A stretch of 64,000 nucleotides of DNA from Bacteroidota bacterium (GTDB taxonomy: Bacteria; Bacteroidota; Bacteroidia; Sphingobacteriales; Sphingobacteriaceae): positions 1-64,000 of the forward strand of contig JAFDZM010000003.1 in the NCBI GenBank assembly GCA_018266915.1, written 5' to 3'. The notes beneath the pieces are model-generated. The model was not told the DNA's origin. It saw only the letters and a program-made list of their open reading frames with translations, and made no database searches. Positions within the stretch are counted from its first letter, which is position 1. Every line of letters begins with the position of its first letter. Below are positions 34,842-43,939 of this stretch, piece after piece. A program made the translations under genes and the position numbers.

Positions 34842-35813
34842 ATGTTACAACGACCAAGAAGAAACAGGAAAAGCGAAGTAATTCGCCGCATGGTACAGGA
34901 AACCCATGTAAGCGCAGATAATTTGATATTCCCTTTGTTTATTATCGAAGGTAATAATCAAAAAAGTGAGGTGTCATCCATGCCGGGTATTTATCGGCAT
35001 TCGATTGATAACCTGCTGCGCGAAGTGGAAAGCTGCCTGAGGTTGGGTTTGAAAGCATTCGACCTGTTCCCGAATATCGAAGAGTCGTTAAAAGATAAAT
35101 TTGCTACCGAAAGCTACCGTGATGGCAGCCTATATTTACGCGCTATTGGCGAAGTAAAGAAGAATTTCCCTGAAGCATGCGTGATTACTGACGTGGCTAT
35201 GGACCCATACAGCAGCGATGGTCATGATGGTATTGTGGAAAATGGCGAAATATTGAATGATGAGACGTTAGAAATATTAGGCAGAATGTCGTTAGCACAT
35301 GCAGAAGCTGGTGCTGATATAATCGCCCCATCAGATATGATGGATGGCCGCGTAGGCTATATCCGCAGTGTGCTGGACGATAACGGATTTACCAATGTTT
35401 CTATCATGTCGTACACCGCTAAATATGCCAGCGCGTTTTATGGCCCTTTTCGCGATGCATTGAACTCAGCACCAAAATTTGGAGATAAAAAATCCTACCA
35501 GATGAACCCCGCTAATCAGCGTGAAGCATTGATCGAAGCTGATCTGGATGAAGCCGAGGGTGCTGACTTCCTGATGGTGAAACCAGCGTTACCTTACCTG
35601 GACGTAATCAAACTACTTAAAGACAATACCGAATTACCAATTGCAGCTTATAACGTAAGCGGCGAATATGCCATGATAAAAGCAGCCATACAAAAAGGCT
35701 GGCTGAACGAGCAACGCGCTATTACCGAAGTGCTCACCAGCATCCGCAGGGCAGGCGCAACAGCTATTTTGACGTATCATGCGAAAGAGGTGCTGGAGAA
35801 CGGGTGGCTATAA
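34842..35813 (+). CDS. hemB: Delta-aminolevulinic acid dehydratase (porphobilinogen synthase)
   Basis: A 323-residue ALAD that condenses two ALA to porphobilinogen. Active-site lysines are in SYTAKYASAFYGP and MVKPALPYLD. The region that carries three zinc-binding cysteines in the zinc-type enzymes reads DVAMDPYSSDGHDG, so this is the Mg-dependent, cysteine-free type. Start ATG at 34842 (MLQRPRRNRKSE) fits the family N-terminus. It leads the hemB-hemL-HK-RR-TPR-hemE-hemJ run. Confidence 0.95.
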   Translation: MLQRPRRNRKSEVIRRMVQETHVSADNLIFPLFIIEGNNQKSEVSSMPGIYRHSIDNLLREVESCLRLGLKAFDLFPNIEESLKDKFATESYRDGSLYLRAIGEVKKNFPEACVITDVAMDPYSSDGHDGIVENGEILNDETLEILGRMSLAHAEAGADIIAPSDMMDGRVGYIRSVLDDNGFTNVSIMSYTAKYASAFYGPFRDALNSAPKFGDKKSYQMNPANQREALIEADLDEAEGADFLMVKPALPYLDVIKLLKDNTELPIAAYNVSGEYAMIKAAIQKGWLNEQRAITEVLTSIRRAGATAILTYHAKEVLENGWL

Positions 35814-35817
35814 AAGA

Positions 35818-35922
35818 GGTAAAAGCTTAAAGGCGAAAGCAGAAAGCTTTTAATTTGTGTGTCAATATAAACTAAACTAAATAATAGCTTTAAGCTTTAT
35901 GCTTTTAGCTTTCAGCTAAAAA
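35818..35922. repeat. Family D repeat between hemB and hemL
   Basis: GGTAAAAGCTTAAAGGCGAAAG at the left and GCTTTAAGCTTTATGCTTTT with AGCTTTCAGCT at the right, inverted with respect to each other; it ends immediately before the hemL ATG. Confidence 0.7.
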
Positions 35923-35923
35923 T

Positions 35924-37294
35924 ATGCTTGATTCCATAAAAAAAATATTTTCAGGAGAGGGTGATGAGCCGCTAAATACTACGGGTAAGCCGGACATCAG
36001 CAGGGAGAAATCGGCTGAGTTGTATGAGAAAGCAAAGACTTATTTTCCAGGAGGAGTAAACTCACCGGTAAGGGCTTTCAGATCAGTTTACGGAACCCCG
36101 CTGTTTATTGAAAAAGGCGATGGCTGCCACGTTTGGGATGCTGACGGCAACCAGTTTATCGATTTCTGTTGCTCATGGGGACCTCTGATCCTGGGGCATA
36201 ATAATGCTAAGGTTCGCGAGAAGGTAACCGAGGTAATGCAAAAAGGCATGTCCTTCGGTGCGCCAACTGCATTAGAAAATGAATTGGCAGAGCTGATCCT
36301 GAAGCACAATAAATTCATCAGAAAACTACGTTTTGTAAGTTCGGGGACCGAGGCGGTAATGTCGGCTATCCGGCTGGCGCGAGGCTATACCAAACGTGAT
36401 AAGATATTAAAATTTGAAGGCTGCTATCATGGACATTCCGATTCATTGCTGGTAAAGGCAGGTTCGGGATTGGTGACTTTTGGTGAGACTTCATCTGCAG
36501 GCGTACCAAAATCCTTTGCAGATGAAACTATTGTGGTCGCACTAAATGATAAAGAAGCTTTGCAAAAAGCTTTTGAAGAATTTAAAGATCAGATTGCAGC
36601 TATAATTATCGAACCTATTCCCGCTAATAACGGCTTGCTTTTGCAGGATAAAGAATATCTTCAATACCTGCGCGAAATTTGTACCCAAAACGGAACTTTG
36701 TTGATATTTGATGAAGTAATTTCAGGTTTCAGGGTTGGTTTTGAGGGCGCAGCCGGGCATTATGACATACAACCGGATATTATCACCTATGGCAAGATCA
36801 TTGGAGGAGGCTTGCCGGTTGGCGCTTATGCTTCATCGGCTGAAATTATGGATCATATTTCGCCTGTGGGTTCTGTATATCAGGCAGGTACATTATCGGG
36901 CAATCCCGTGGCAATGGCTGCAGGTATAGCGCAACTAAGTGAGTTACTGAGAATGGGTTTCTATCGTGAGCTGAACAATAAAACAGAGGAGTTTACCGAG
37001 TCGATACAGCGTTTTGCTACGGCCCGTAATTATAAATTCAAAGTGTTCACCATTGGATCGATATTCTGGTTTGCTTTTACCGACCAGGAAAAAATCAGCA
37101 GGGCAGATGAGATCGACGCAACAAGCATGGAGAAATTCAAGAAAATGCACCGCGAATTGCTGAACAGGGGGGTTTATTTAGGCCCGTCCGGATATGAAGT
37201 TGGCTTCATCTCATCGGCCCATAATAAAACAGATTTAGAGAAAGCAAAACGCGCTATATTTGATAGTTTAGATATCGTTTTCAGAGATAAATAG
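35924..37294 (+). CDS. hemL: Glutamate-1-semialdehyde 2,1-aminomutase
   Basis: A 456-residue PLP enzyme converting glutamate-1-semialdehyde to ALA. PLP lysine K291 is in YGKIIGGGLPVG, with FPGGVNSPVRAF at the N-terminal substrate region and DEVISGFRVG before the lysine. It carries about 25 extra N-terminal residues (SIKKIFSGEGDEPLN) beyond usual HemL starts; another start is possible but the ATG at 35924 follows the repeat directly. Part of the haem cluster. Confidence 0.94.
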   Translation: MLDSIKKIFSGEGDEPLNTTGKPDISREKSAELYEKAKTYFPGGVNSPVRAFRSVYGTPLFIEKGDGCHVWDADGNQFIDFCCSWGPLILGHNNAKVREKVTEVMQKGMSFGAPTALENELAELILKHNKFIRKLRFVSSGTEAVMSAIRLARGYTKRDKILKFEGCYHGHSDSLLVKAGSGLVTFGETSSAGVPKSFADETIVVALNDKEALQKAFEEFKDQIAAIIIEPIPANNGLLLQDKEYLQYLREICTQNGTLLIFDEVISGFRVGFEGAAGHYDIQPDIITYGKIIGGGLPVGAYASSAEIMDHISPVGSVYQAGTLSGNPVAMAAGIAQLSELLRMGFYRELNNKTEEFTESIQRFATARNYKFKVFTIGSIFWFAFTDQEKISRADEIDATSMEKFKKMHRELLNRGVYLGPSGYEVGFISSAHNKTDLEKAKRAIFDSLDIVFRDK

Positions 37295-37303
37295 AGTAAG
37301 CAG

Positions 37304-37372
37304 TTTGCTGTGGGCAGTTTGCATGAATTGCAGACGGTATTGCCAACTGCAAACTCATAACTGCAAACTAAA
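37304..37372. repeat. Family I inverted repeat before the histidine kinase
   Basis: GCAGTTTGCTGTGGGCAGTT at the left faces CCAACTGCAAACTCATAACT at the right, separated by about 20 bp. It ends 1 bp before the histidine kinase ATG at 37374; an earlier ATG at 37305 would place repeat sequence in the protein. Confidence 0.7.
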
Positions 37373-37373
37373 A

Positions 37374-38243
37374 ATGAAGAGACCATTTGTGATCTTTTAT
37401 GCCATCATTATTTACGCGGTAGCCGAGCTAATTTGGTGGGGGTATATGCTGATGAAGCTGCAACCGCAACGCACAGGAATGATATTGGGCGAAGGCAGTA
37501 TGTTCGTTATCGTGTTTACTGCCGGAGCTATCAGTTTGCACAAATCGATTAAGAAAGAGCGTAGGTTGCAGGAGCAAAAGAAAAATTTTCTGCTGTCTGT
37601 AACGCATGAACTGAAATCGCCTTTAGCATCAATCAAATTATTGCTGCAAACCATTCAGAAACGCGACCTGACCAAACAACAGGTACATGATTTTATCAAT
37701 AAATCGTTGCTGGATATAGAACGCCTGGATGATATGGTCGAGAATATGCTGCTGGCATCTAAGATCGATAACCGTTCATATACTTTTCCTAAAGCTCAGT
37801 TTAATTTGTCAGCATTGGTCGATAATGTTGTTAACCGTTTGCAACTGAATAAATGCGACCTGACGCAGCAATTGATCAACGCTGAAATAGAACCTAAGAT
37901 TGAGATCACCGGGGATAAGTTTGCATTAACATCCGTTGTGACCAACCTGATCGAGAATGCGATCAAATATTCTGGCCCGTGCGAGGTGGTGGATGTTAAA
38001 CTGTATTCAAAAGATAGCAAGGTATTTCTTGAAGTGGCAGATCATGGTATCGGTATCGCTGATGCGGAAAAGCCACGGATTTTTGATCGTTTTTATAGGG
38101 TAGGTAGCGAGGAAACGCGCAATACCAAAGGTACTGGTCTGGGTTTGTATATTGTAAGAGAGGTACTAAACCAGCATGAGGCCAGCATCAGTGTAAAGGA
38201 TAACGACCCTACAGGAAGTATTTTTGAAGTTGTTTTTGCATAA
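37374..38243 (+). CDS. Sensor histidine kinase with two membrane helices
   Basis: A 289-residue HK. Two helices (about residues 6-26 and 42-55) are joined by a short loop without a periplasmic domain, suggesting sensing within the membrane or via a partner. The phosphoacceptor His78 is in SVTHELKSPLA, N-box NLIENAIKYS, G1 DHGIGI, F-box IFDRFYRV and G2 GTGLGLYIV are all intact. The response regulator follows after 131 bp. It sits in the middle of the haem genes, so a haem- or redox-linked signal is a reasonable guess, not a demonstrated one. Confidence 0.92.
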   Translation: MKRPFVIFYAIIIYAVAELIWWGYMLMKLQPQRTGMILGEGSMFVIVFTAGAISLHKSIKKERRLQEQKKNFLLSVTHELKSPLASIKLLLQTIQKRDLTKQQVHDFINKSLLDIERLDDMVENMLLASKIDNRSYTFPKAQFNLSALVDNVVNRLQLNKCDLTQQLINAEIEPKIEITGDKFALTSVVTNLIENAIKYSGPCEVVDVKLYSKDSKVFLEVADHGIGIADAEKPRIFDRFYRVGSEETRNTKGTGLGLYIVREVLNQHEASISVKDNDPTGSIFEVVFA

Positions 38244-38247
38244 GGAT

Positions 38248-38355
38248 GACACGAATTGCACCAATTTGGGCGAATTTCGCGGATCGGTCATCAAAAGATG
38301 CTGAATAACTGTTTTAATAAATTCGTGAAATTCAACTTAATTCGTGATAATTAGT
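38248..38355. repeat. Imperfect repeat, family Q (GAATTCGTGAAATTC)
   Basis: GACACGAATTGCACCAATTT and CGAATTTCGCG on the left, with ATTCGTGAAATTCAAC and TTAATTCGTG on the right; a related piece (GTGAAAAATTC, ATGAAATTCGCG) occurs at 32261-32292. Confidence 0.5.
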
Positions 38356-38374
38356 ATTATAAATCGTTAATCAC

Positions 38375-39076
38375 ATGCATAAAAAAAGAATATTACTGGC
38401 AGAAGACGAAGAGCATCTGCTGGAAGCCATAAAATTAAACCTCGAACTGGAAGGTTATAAAGTAACAACCGCTAATAACGGTAAAAAAGCGTTGCAGAAA
38501 TTTAAAGAAGAGCGCTTTAACCTGGTTATACTGGATGTAATGATGCCCGAAGTAGACGGCTTTGTAGTTGCAGAAACTATCCGCCTGGAAAACTCAGAGG
38601 TACCTATTATGTTCCTGACTGCTAAGAATACTAATGAGGATAAAATATCAGGCCTGAAAAAAGGCGCCGATGATTATCTGACCAAACCATTTAATCTGGA
38701 AGAACTGATACTTCGCGTAAACAACCTGGTAAAAAGAGGTTTGAAAGGCGAAGAACTGAAAGAGTTCAACAGCTATAAAATCGGTGATAAAACCATTCAC
38801 TTTAACTCATTTGAGTTGGTAAATGAGGATGGCTCTATTACTCCGTTGACCAAAAAGGAAACCATGCTGCTGAAACTGCTGATCGAGCGCAGAAATGATG
38901 CTGTATCACGGGAGCAGATTTTAGAAACAGTGTGGAACTATGACGTTTACCCGTCAACCCGCACCATCGATAACTTTATCCTGACCTTCCGTAAATATTT
39001 TGAACCTGATCCTAAAAACCCGGTATATTTTCATTCAATTCGCGGAGTGGGTTATAAATTTACAGATCAGCATTAA
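38375..39076 (+). CDS. OmpR-family response regulator
   Basis: A 233-residue regulator. The receiver domain has acidic pocket D11/E12, phosphoacceptor Asp54 in VILDVMMPEVDG, and conserved Thr/Lys (FLTAKN, LTKPF). A winged-helix DNA-binding domain follows from about 130 (LTKKETMLLKLLIERRNDAV, terminal RGVGYKF). Cognate kinase is the HK at 37374. Its stop overlaps the start of the next gene by 1 bp (TAATG). Confidence 0.94.
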   Translation: MHKKRILLAEDEEHLLEAIKLNLELEGYKVTTANNGKKALQKFKEERFNLVILDVMMPEVDGFVVAETIRLENSEVPIMFLTAKNTNEDKISGLKKGADDYLTKPFNLEELILRVNNLVKRGLKGEELKEFNSYKIGDKTIHFNSFELVNEDGSITPLTKKETMLLKLLIERRNDAVSREQILETVWNYDVYPSTRTIDNFILTFRKYFEPDPKNPVYFHSIRGVGYKFTDQH

Positions 39077-39597
39077 TGTTCAGCAATAAGGCCCGGATAT
39101 TCGTTATAAGCGTATTTTTTATCATGCTGGTACTGTTTGCCTACCAGCGGGTGTACCAGCTTACTGCTTTTTGTGCGCTGATGATCGCCATGATCATTAT
39201 TGAGTATTTCAGGCAGGGGACATTGGTATTAGCTGCTAAATATTATCACCATAAGGATTTCGGGAAAACCGAAGAACTACTGAAACAAATTAAAAAGCCT
39301 GAATTGCTCAGTAAAAAACGCCGTGGTTTTTATGAATACATGATGGGCGCCATATGCCTTCAAAAAAGCGATTTTGATGCCGCAGAACGCCATTACGAAC
39401 TGGCGTCACAATACCCGTTGCGTACATTGAATGATCACGTTGCAGCATTGGTGCATGTAGCCAATATCAGCATCCGGCAAGGGAATTATGACAAAGCCGA
39501 AACTTATTTGCAATTAGCATTAAAGGATAAGGAAAAAATAACGGCCAAAATGCTGGCGGTAATTGAGCGGTTAAAACAGGAAATAAAAAAACACTGA
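39076..39597 (+). CDS. Membrane-anchored TPR-like protein
   Basis: A 173-residue protein with two N-terminal helices (about 7-23 and 28-46) and a helical-repeat domain from about 50 to 165 (AAKYYHHKDFGKTEELLKQI, ERHYELASQYPL, NYDKAETYLQLALKDK), i.e. two or three TPR units. It is translationally coupled to the response regulator. It may scaffold the two-component pair or haem enzymes at the membrane; function unknown. Confidence 0.8.
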   Translation: MFSNKARIFVISVFFIMLVLFAYQRVYQLTAFCALMIAMIIIEYFRQGTLVLAAKYYHHKDFGKTEELLKQIKKPELLSKKRRGFYEYMMGAICLQKSDFDAAERHYELASQYPLRTLNDHVAALVHVANISIRQGNYDKAETYLQLALKDKEKITAKMLAVIERLKQEIKKH

Positions 39598-39606
39598 TAA
39601 AAGAAC

Positions 39607-39659
39607 CAAGAGCCAAGATTCAAGAACCAGGAGAACAAAATCTTGAATCTTGGCTCTTG
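39607..39659. repeat. Perfect 19-bp inverted repeat before hemE
   Basis: CAAGAGCCAAGATTCAAGA (39607-39625) and its exact reverse complement TCTTGAATCTTGGCTCTTG (39641-39659) with a 15-nt loop. There is no T-run, so it is not a classical terminator; the hemE ATG follows 13 bp later. Confidence 0.85.
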
Positions 39660-39672
39660 ACTCTATAACAAT

Positions 39673-40698
39673 ATGAGAGATTCACTATTTATTAAAGCAG
39701 CATTTTCGGAGAAGACAGATCGACCGCCGGTATGGATGATGCGCCAGGCGGGGCGTTTTATGAAAGAATATTGGGATATCAAGAATAAATACAGTTTTCT
39801 TGAAATGTGCAAGACGCCCGAAATTGCTGCCGATGTGACTATGCTTCCTGTCGACCTGCTGGGGATTGATGCGGCTATATTATTCTCGGATATATTAGTT
39901 ACTGCCGAAGCTATGGGAGGCGACCTGAGTTTTGCTAATGGAATAGGGCCAAAGTTCTCCAACCCGGTTCGCAACCAGGAAGGAGTGGATGCTTTACAAA
40001 CTAACGTTAACGATAAACTGCAATATGTAGCTGACGCAATCAAAGTGATCCAGCAACGTTTGAATGGCAGCATTCCGCTGATTGGTTTTGCAGGTGCACC
40101 ATTTACTGTAATGAGCTATTTGGTTGAAGGAGGGTCGTCAAAAGATTTTAAACTGACAAAATTACTGATCCATAATGAGCCGGAGCTGGCCCATCAGTTA
40201 TTATCGAAGATTGCTAAGGTGACAATTGATTACCTGAACCTGCAGATTGCAGCAGGTGTCAATGCTGTGCAAATTTTCGATAGCTGGGCTCAGGCGTTGG
40301 CATGGGATGATTATAAAGAGTTTTCTCATAAATATATCGCTCAGATTATCGCTGGGTTGAATAGAAAAGATATCCCGGTGATATCGTTCTGCAAAGGCAG
40401 CTCGGTTTTTGCGCCGTTGATGGCCGAAGCTAAACCGGATGTGATCTCTATCGACTGGAACGTTGATCTGCTGGATATAAAGCAGCGTTTGCCTAAAGGT
40501 ATTGCTGTACAAGGCAACCTCGATCCGCATGTTTTATATGCAGATAAAAAGGTGATCAAAGAAAGAATACACCGCTTGTTTGACCGTATGAAAGGCGAAA
40601 ACGGCTTTATATTTAACCTGGGACATGGCATTATGCCGGATATTCCGTTTGATAATGTAAAATACGCGGTTGAAATAATAAAGAGTTATAAAAATTAA
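39673..40698 (+). CDS. hemE: Uroporphyrinogen decarboxylase
   Basis: A 341-residue enzyme that decarboxylates uroporphyrinogen III to coproporphyrinogen III. MRQAGR at residues 23-28 and the PLIGFAGAPFT block are intact, with the terminal NLGHGIMPDIP substrate loop. Length and start match the family. Followed by a family A repeat and hemJ. Confidence 0.95.
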   Translation: MRDSLFIKAAFSEKTDRPPVWMMRQAGRFMKEYWDIKNKYSFLEMCKTPEIAADVTMLPVDLLGIDAAILFSDILVTAEAMGGDLSFANGIGPKFSNPVRNQEGVDALQTNVNDKLQYVADAIKVIQQRLNGSIPLIGFAGAPFTVMSYLVEGGSSKDFKLTKLLIHNEPELAHQLLSKIAKVTIDYLNLQIAAGVNAVQIFDSWAQALAWDDYKEFSHKYIAQIIAGLNRKDIPVISFCKGSSVFAPLMAEAKPDVISIDWNVDLLDIKQRLPKGIAVQGNLDPHVLYADKKVIKERIHRLFDRMKGENGFIFNLGHGIMPDIPFDNVKYAVEIIKSYKN

Positions 40699-40699
40699 T

Positions 40700-40809
40700 G
40701 TCATTGCGAGCGATAGCGTGGCAATCGCATGCTATACAGGGCGAATATGCCAAGTTCGCGATTGCTTCGTTACTCGACTCGCACCATCCGCCTCGCGCCT
40801 CGCAATGAC
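40700..40809. repeat. Dispersed inverted repeat, family A, between hemE and hemJ
   Basis: GTCATTGCGAGCGATAGCG at 40700 and CGCCTCGCAATGAC ending at 40809, with internal GCAATCGCATGC and CGCGATTGCTTCG. Terminal inverted repeats GTCATTGCGAG/CTCGCAATGAC are shared with the other family A copies. Confidence 0.85.
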
Positions 40810-40821
40810 AAATAAAATAAA

Positions 40822-41358
40822 ATGTTGTACCACTACGTACTTGCCATACACATCATCTTTGTAGTCTGCTGGTTTGCGGGGCTGTTTTATATTGTGCGCC
40901 TGTTTATTTATCACACGGAGGCACAGGACAAACCCGACCCTGAAAAGAAAATATTATCCGACCAGTTTGTGATCATGGAGCGCCGGTTATGGAATGTGAT
41001 TACTGTTCCGTCTATGTTACTGACCATAGCCGCAGGTATCACCATGCTTTTCCTTGCTCCAGGCTGGCTGCAACAAACCTGGCTGCATATTAAGCTTACG
41101 TTTGTAGTATTACTGCTGATCTATCACTTTATGTGTCAGAATAAGATCAAACAAATGCGAAACGGGCTGTTCGTCTGGTCATCCACCCGCCTGCGTATCT
41201 GGAATGAGATTGCTACCATATTCTTATTCGCCATTGTTTTCCTGGCTGTTGTAAAAGATGGGTTGAGCTGGATTTATGGTACAGTCGGAATTATTGTATT
41301 CTCTATGATTATTATGTCGGCAGTGAAGATTTATAAGTATTTCAGGGTGAAGAAATGA
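40822..41358 (+). CDS. hemJ: Protoporphyrinogen oxidase HemJ
   Basis: A 178-residue four- to five-helix membrane protein of the HemJ/CopD-like family. The conserved His10 (LAIHIIFVVCWF), Arg26, and Lys91 (HIKLTFV) that define HemJ are present. HemJ oxidises protoporphyrinogen IX to protoporphyrin IX where HemG/HemY are absent. Its place directly after hemE supports the call over a generic CopD. It ends 1 bp before the stop of the convergent VapB-like gene. Confidence 0.9.
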   Translation: MLYHYVLAIHIIFVVCWFAGLFYIVRLFIYHTEAQDKPDPEKKILSDQFVIMERRLWNVITVPSMLLTIAAGITMLFLAPGWLQQTWLHIKLTFVVLLLIYHFMCQNKIKQMRNGLFVWSSTRLRIWNEIATIFLFAIVFLAVVKDGLSWIYGTVGIIVFSMIIMSAVKIYKYFRVKK

Positions 41359-41538
41359 TTATTTAAAAGCTTCGTCGTCTAACTCTATTTTACCATATAA
41401 GTCTTTCAACTTTTTTTGAGTCTCGATCGCAACGAAAAATTGCAAAGCTTTTTCAATCAAAGCCCTCTCATCTTTAATACCACTTATCTTTTTTGCTCTG
41501 ACTAACAAATCATCATTTATGTCAATGTTGATTTTCAT
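41359..41538 (-). CDS. Orphan VapB-like antitoxin
   Basis: A 59-residue protein starting MKINIDINDDLLVRAKKISG, the ribbon-helix-helix pattern of VapB-type antitoxins, followed by KDERALIEKALQFFVAIETQ and a short C-terminal toxin-binding-like tail (GKIELDDEAFK). No toxin gene follows; the frame ends 1 bp from hemJ on the other strand. It is either a free-standing regulator or a remnant of a VapBC pair. Confidence 0.8.
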   Translation of the reverse strand: MKINIDINDDLLVRAKKISGIKDERALIEKALQFFVAIETQKKLKDLYGKIELDDEAFK

Positions 41539-41558
41539 ATTAATTTAATAAAAACGAT

Positions 41559-41699
41559 GTCATTTCGAACCCGCTAAAAGGAATGCGTGTGTGGTGCGGG
41601 TGAGAAAACTTATACGATTATACATAAAAGACATCGCATTGCGCATAAGTTTTCTCCTCACCCCAAAACTTAACCTTCGCTGGTTCGTCGAAATGACAT
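41559..41699. repeat. Dispersed inverted repeat, family K (TGTCATTTCGAAC)
   Basis: TGTCATTTCGAACCC at the left end and GTTCGTCGAAATGACAT at the right, with internal GAGAAAACTTATAC facing CATAAGTTTTCTCC. It separates the vapB-like and alpha-galactosidase genes. Confidence 0.75.
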
Positions 41700-41714
41700 A
41701 GTTTGTAATCTACT

Positions 41715-43898
41715 TTATTTCACTTCATTCACCCCCAGCAACACACTCGTCCTGCCTTCCCTTACATCAGGATTAATCCCGACTGTCATTAAATATTTAC
41801 CGCTGTAAGTAGCTTCGGCGATTGTTGATTTAGTACCCGGAAATAAATTCACTTCGCTCACGGTATACTTTTTATCCGGATCGAGGCCTTTTAAGAGGAT
41901 TGGCAAATGTGTACCGGTTGCGTAACGATTATTAACCAGGTAATTGAACATGATGGCGCTGCCCTTAGCCTGATCAACATACATCACAGAAGCTACATCA
42001 TTATCCCAAGGGCTTTGTAAACGATACTGATCGCCGTGCCATATAGCCTCTGAGTATTGTTTATAGGTTTTCACTGCACCCTGGCAAAATGCTAATTCTT
42101 CGGGTTTTAGTTTTCCTATTACAATATCAAAGCCCAATTTCCCCATCATGGCTACATCTGTGCGGAATTTGAGTGGTTCTTTACCCCAATCCGTCACGTG
42201 ATTAGAACTGGCCAGGGCAGGGTAGAAGTAGGAGCATTCCCACTGGATAAATATGCGTTCGATGGGCTCCGTATTATCGCTGGGCCAGTATTCGGTAAAG
42301 TATTGCAATGCACCATAGTCAACCCGGCCGCCACCGCCTGAGCATAACATCATTGGCACTTTTGGATATTTGGCGCGAAGACGGTCCAGTACATTATATA
42401 AACCTCTTACATAATCAGTGTAAAAATTGCCCTGGTTTTTCTCATATGCTGAATAGACATTATACATGATCGAATTACAATCCCATTTAATATATGCCAG
42501 ATCTGGGTTTTTCGTAAATAAATTATCTACGATACTGAATACATATTCCTGAACTTTTGGATTGCTCAGGTCGAGCACTAACTGGTTACGCATATAATAT
42601 TCGGGGCGCTGAGGCTGTTTCACAACCCAATCCGGATGTTTTTCATATAATTCGCTTTTCGGGTTAACCATTTCAGGCTCTACCCATATACCGAACTTTA
42701 CGCCGTCTTCCTTAGCAGTTTTTGTAAGGAAGGCTATGCCATTAGGCAGCTTAGCTTTATTTACTTCCCAGTCGCCCAAACCTGCATGGTCATCATTACG
42801 GGGATATTTATTGCCAAACCAGCCGTCATCTAACAAAAACATATCTACGCCAAGAGTTTTGGTGTCTTTCAGAATGCCGGCAAGCTTTTGCTCGTTGAAA
42901 TCAAAATAGGTGGACTCCCAGTTGTTCAATAAGGTTAACCTTGAACCCTCACCATCTACAATTTTGTATTTGCGTGCCCAAGTTTGCAGGTTTCGGCTGG
43001 CTTCGCCTTTGCCTTTGTTTGATAATGTATAAACAAACTTTGGCGTTGTAAATTCAACTCCGGGTTTTAGCGTATAATCAGCAGCATAATTGTTAATGCC
43101 TGCGATCAGCCTTAAATTATTTGCCGGGTCAACTTCCATGTCGATGCGGTAGTTGCCGCTCCATTCCACGTTACCATATAATACTTCACCTTCATCTTCA
43201 GATGCAGGTTTGTTAAGCGAAACCATAAAAACAGGTGGCTGAAATAAATCAGCGCGAGAGCCTAATTTTGAATCCAGTGTTTTGATGCCATGCATCAATT
43301 GCTCTTCCTCCGGGCGCATTTCTTTGGCCCAGTCGCCATGGTAGTTCCTGAGCCAATAGCTGCCTGCCTGCAGGTACAGGTTTGCTGACGCATATTTGTT
43401 CAGAACGACATCCTTTTTCTCTTGGTGTTTGATCACGCTCCATTGTTCGGTCACGTTCTCATTAAAATAAGTTTGATAGTTTAAGGTAACCTCGAAATCA
43501 TAAACAGGGTCTTTCAGGTTGATGGTAAGCAGACTTACATCATCACTTATCCGGGTTACTTTATGATCCACATATTGCAAATCGAGTGATTTGTTGCCAT
43601 CGGCATGGGTTACCGCTATGGCAGGCTCAAGCAGGTTGCGCGACCCTGCCGGAGTATAAGCTGAATTATATTCATCTGTTTTCTCATCCAGGTTATAAGT
43701 TTTGGCAATGGTGTTATATTCATTTTTATCGGCCAATCTTCCGCCGAAATAAACCATATCCAGGTGTTTGTCATTGCTAACCTGCAATACAAGCGCGTGA
43801 TCTTTCGTTTCAAGGGTAATGGTTTGTGCTTTTAAGTTTAAAGAGGCAGATGCAACTGTCAAGCATACAATTGCAAATTTGGATACAAAAAGTCTCAT
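41715..43898 (-). CDS. Alpha-galactosidase, GH36
   Basis: A 727-residue secreted GH36 enzyme. A signal peptide of about 25 residues ends LNLKAQ. The N-terminal beta-sandwich is followed by the (beta/alpha)8 barrel with nucleophile Asp at about 473 (YIKWDCNS) and acid/base Asp at about 542 (WPSDNTEPIERI), then a C-terminal beta domain. It releases alpha-galactosyl residues from oligosaccharides in the periplasm. No SusCD system is adjacent. Confidence 0.93.
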   Translation of the reverse strand: MRLFVSKFAIVCLTVASASLNLKAQTITLETKDHALVLQVSNDKHLDMVYFGGRLADKNEYNTIAKTYNLDEKTDEYNSAYTPAGSRNLLEPAIAVTHADGNKSLDLQYVDHKVTRISDDVSLLTINLKDPVYDFEVTLNYQTYFNENVTEQWSVIKHQEKKDVVLNKYASANLYLQAGSYWLRNYHGDWAKEMRPEEEQLMHGIKTLDSKLGSRADLFQPPVFMVSLNKPASEDEGEVLYGNVEWSGNYRIDMEVDPANNLRLIAGINNYAADYTLKPGVEFTTPKFVYTLSNKGKGEASRNLQTWARKYKIVDGEGSRLTLLNNWESTYFDFNEQKLAGILKDTKTLGVDMFLLDDGWFGNKYPRNDDHAGLGDWEVNKAKLPNGIAFLTKTAKEDGVKFGIWVEPEMVNPKSELYEKHPDWVVKQPQRPEYYMRNQLVLDLSNPKVQEYVFSIVDNLFTKNPDLAYIKWDCNSIMYNVYSAYEKNQGNFYTDYVRGLYNVLDRLRAKYPKVPMMLCSGGGGRVDYGALQYFTEYWPSDNTEPIERIFIQWECSYFYPALASSNHVTDWGKEPLKFRTDVAMMGKLGFDIVIGKLKPEELAFCQGAVKTYKQYSEAIWHGDQYRLQSPWDNDVASVMYVDQAKGSAIMFNYLVNNRYATGTHLPILLKGLDPDKKYTVSEVNLFPGTKSTIAEATYSGKYLMTVGINPDVREGRTSVLLGVNEVK

Positions 43899-43939
43899 TA
43901 TGATGGTTTATAATCAGTGGTAAATCTAATAAATAATGC

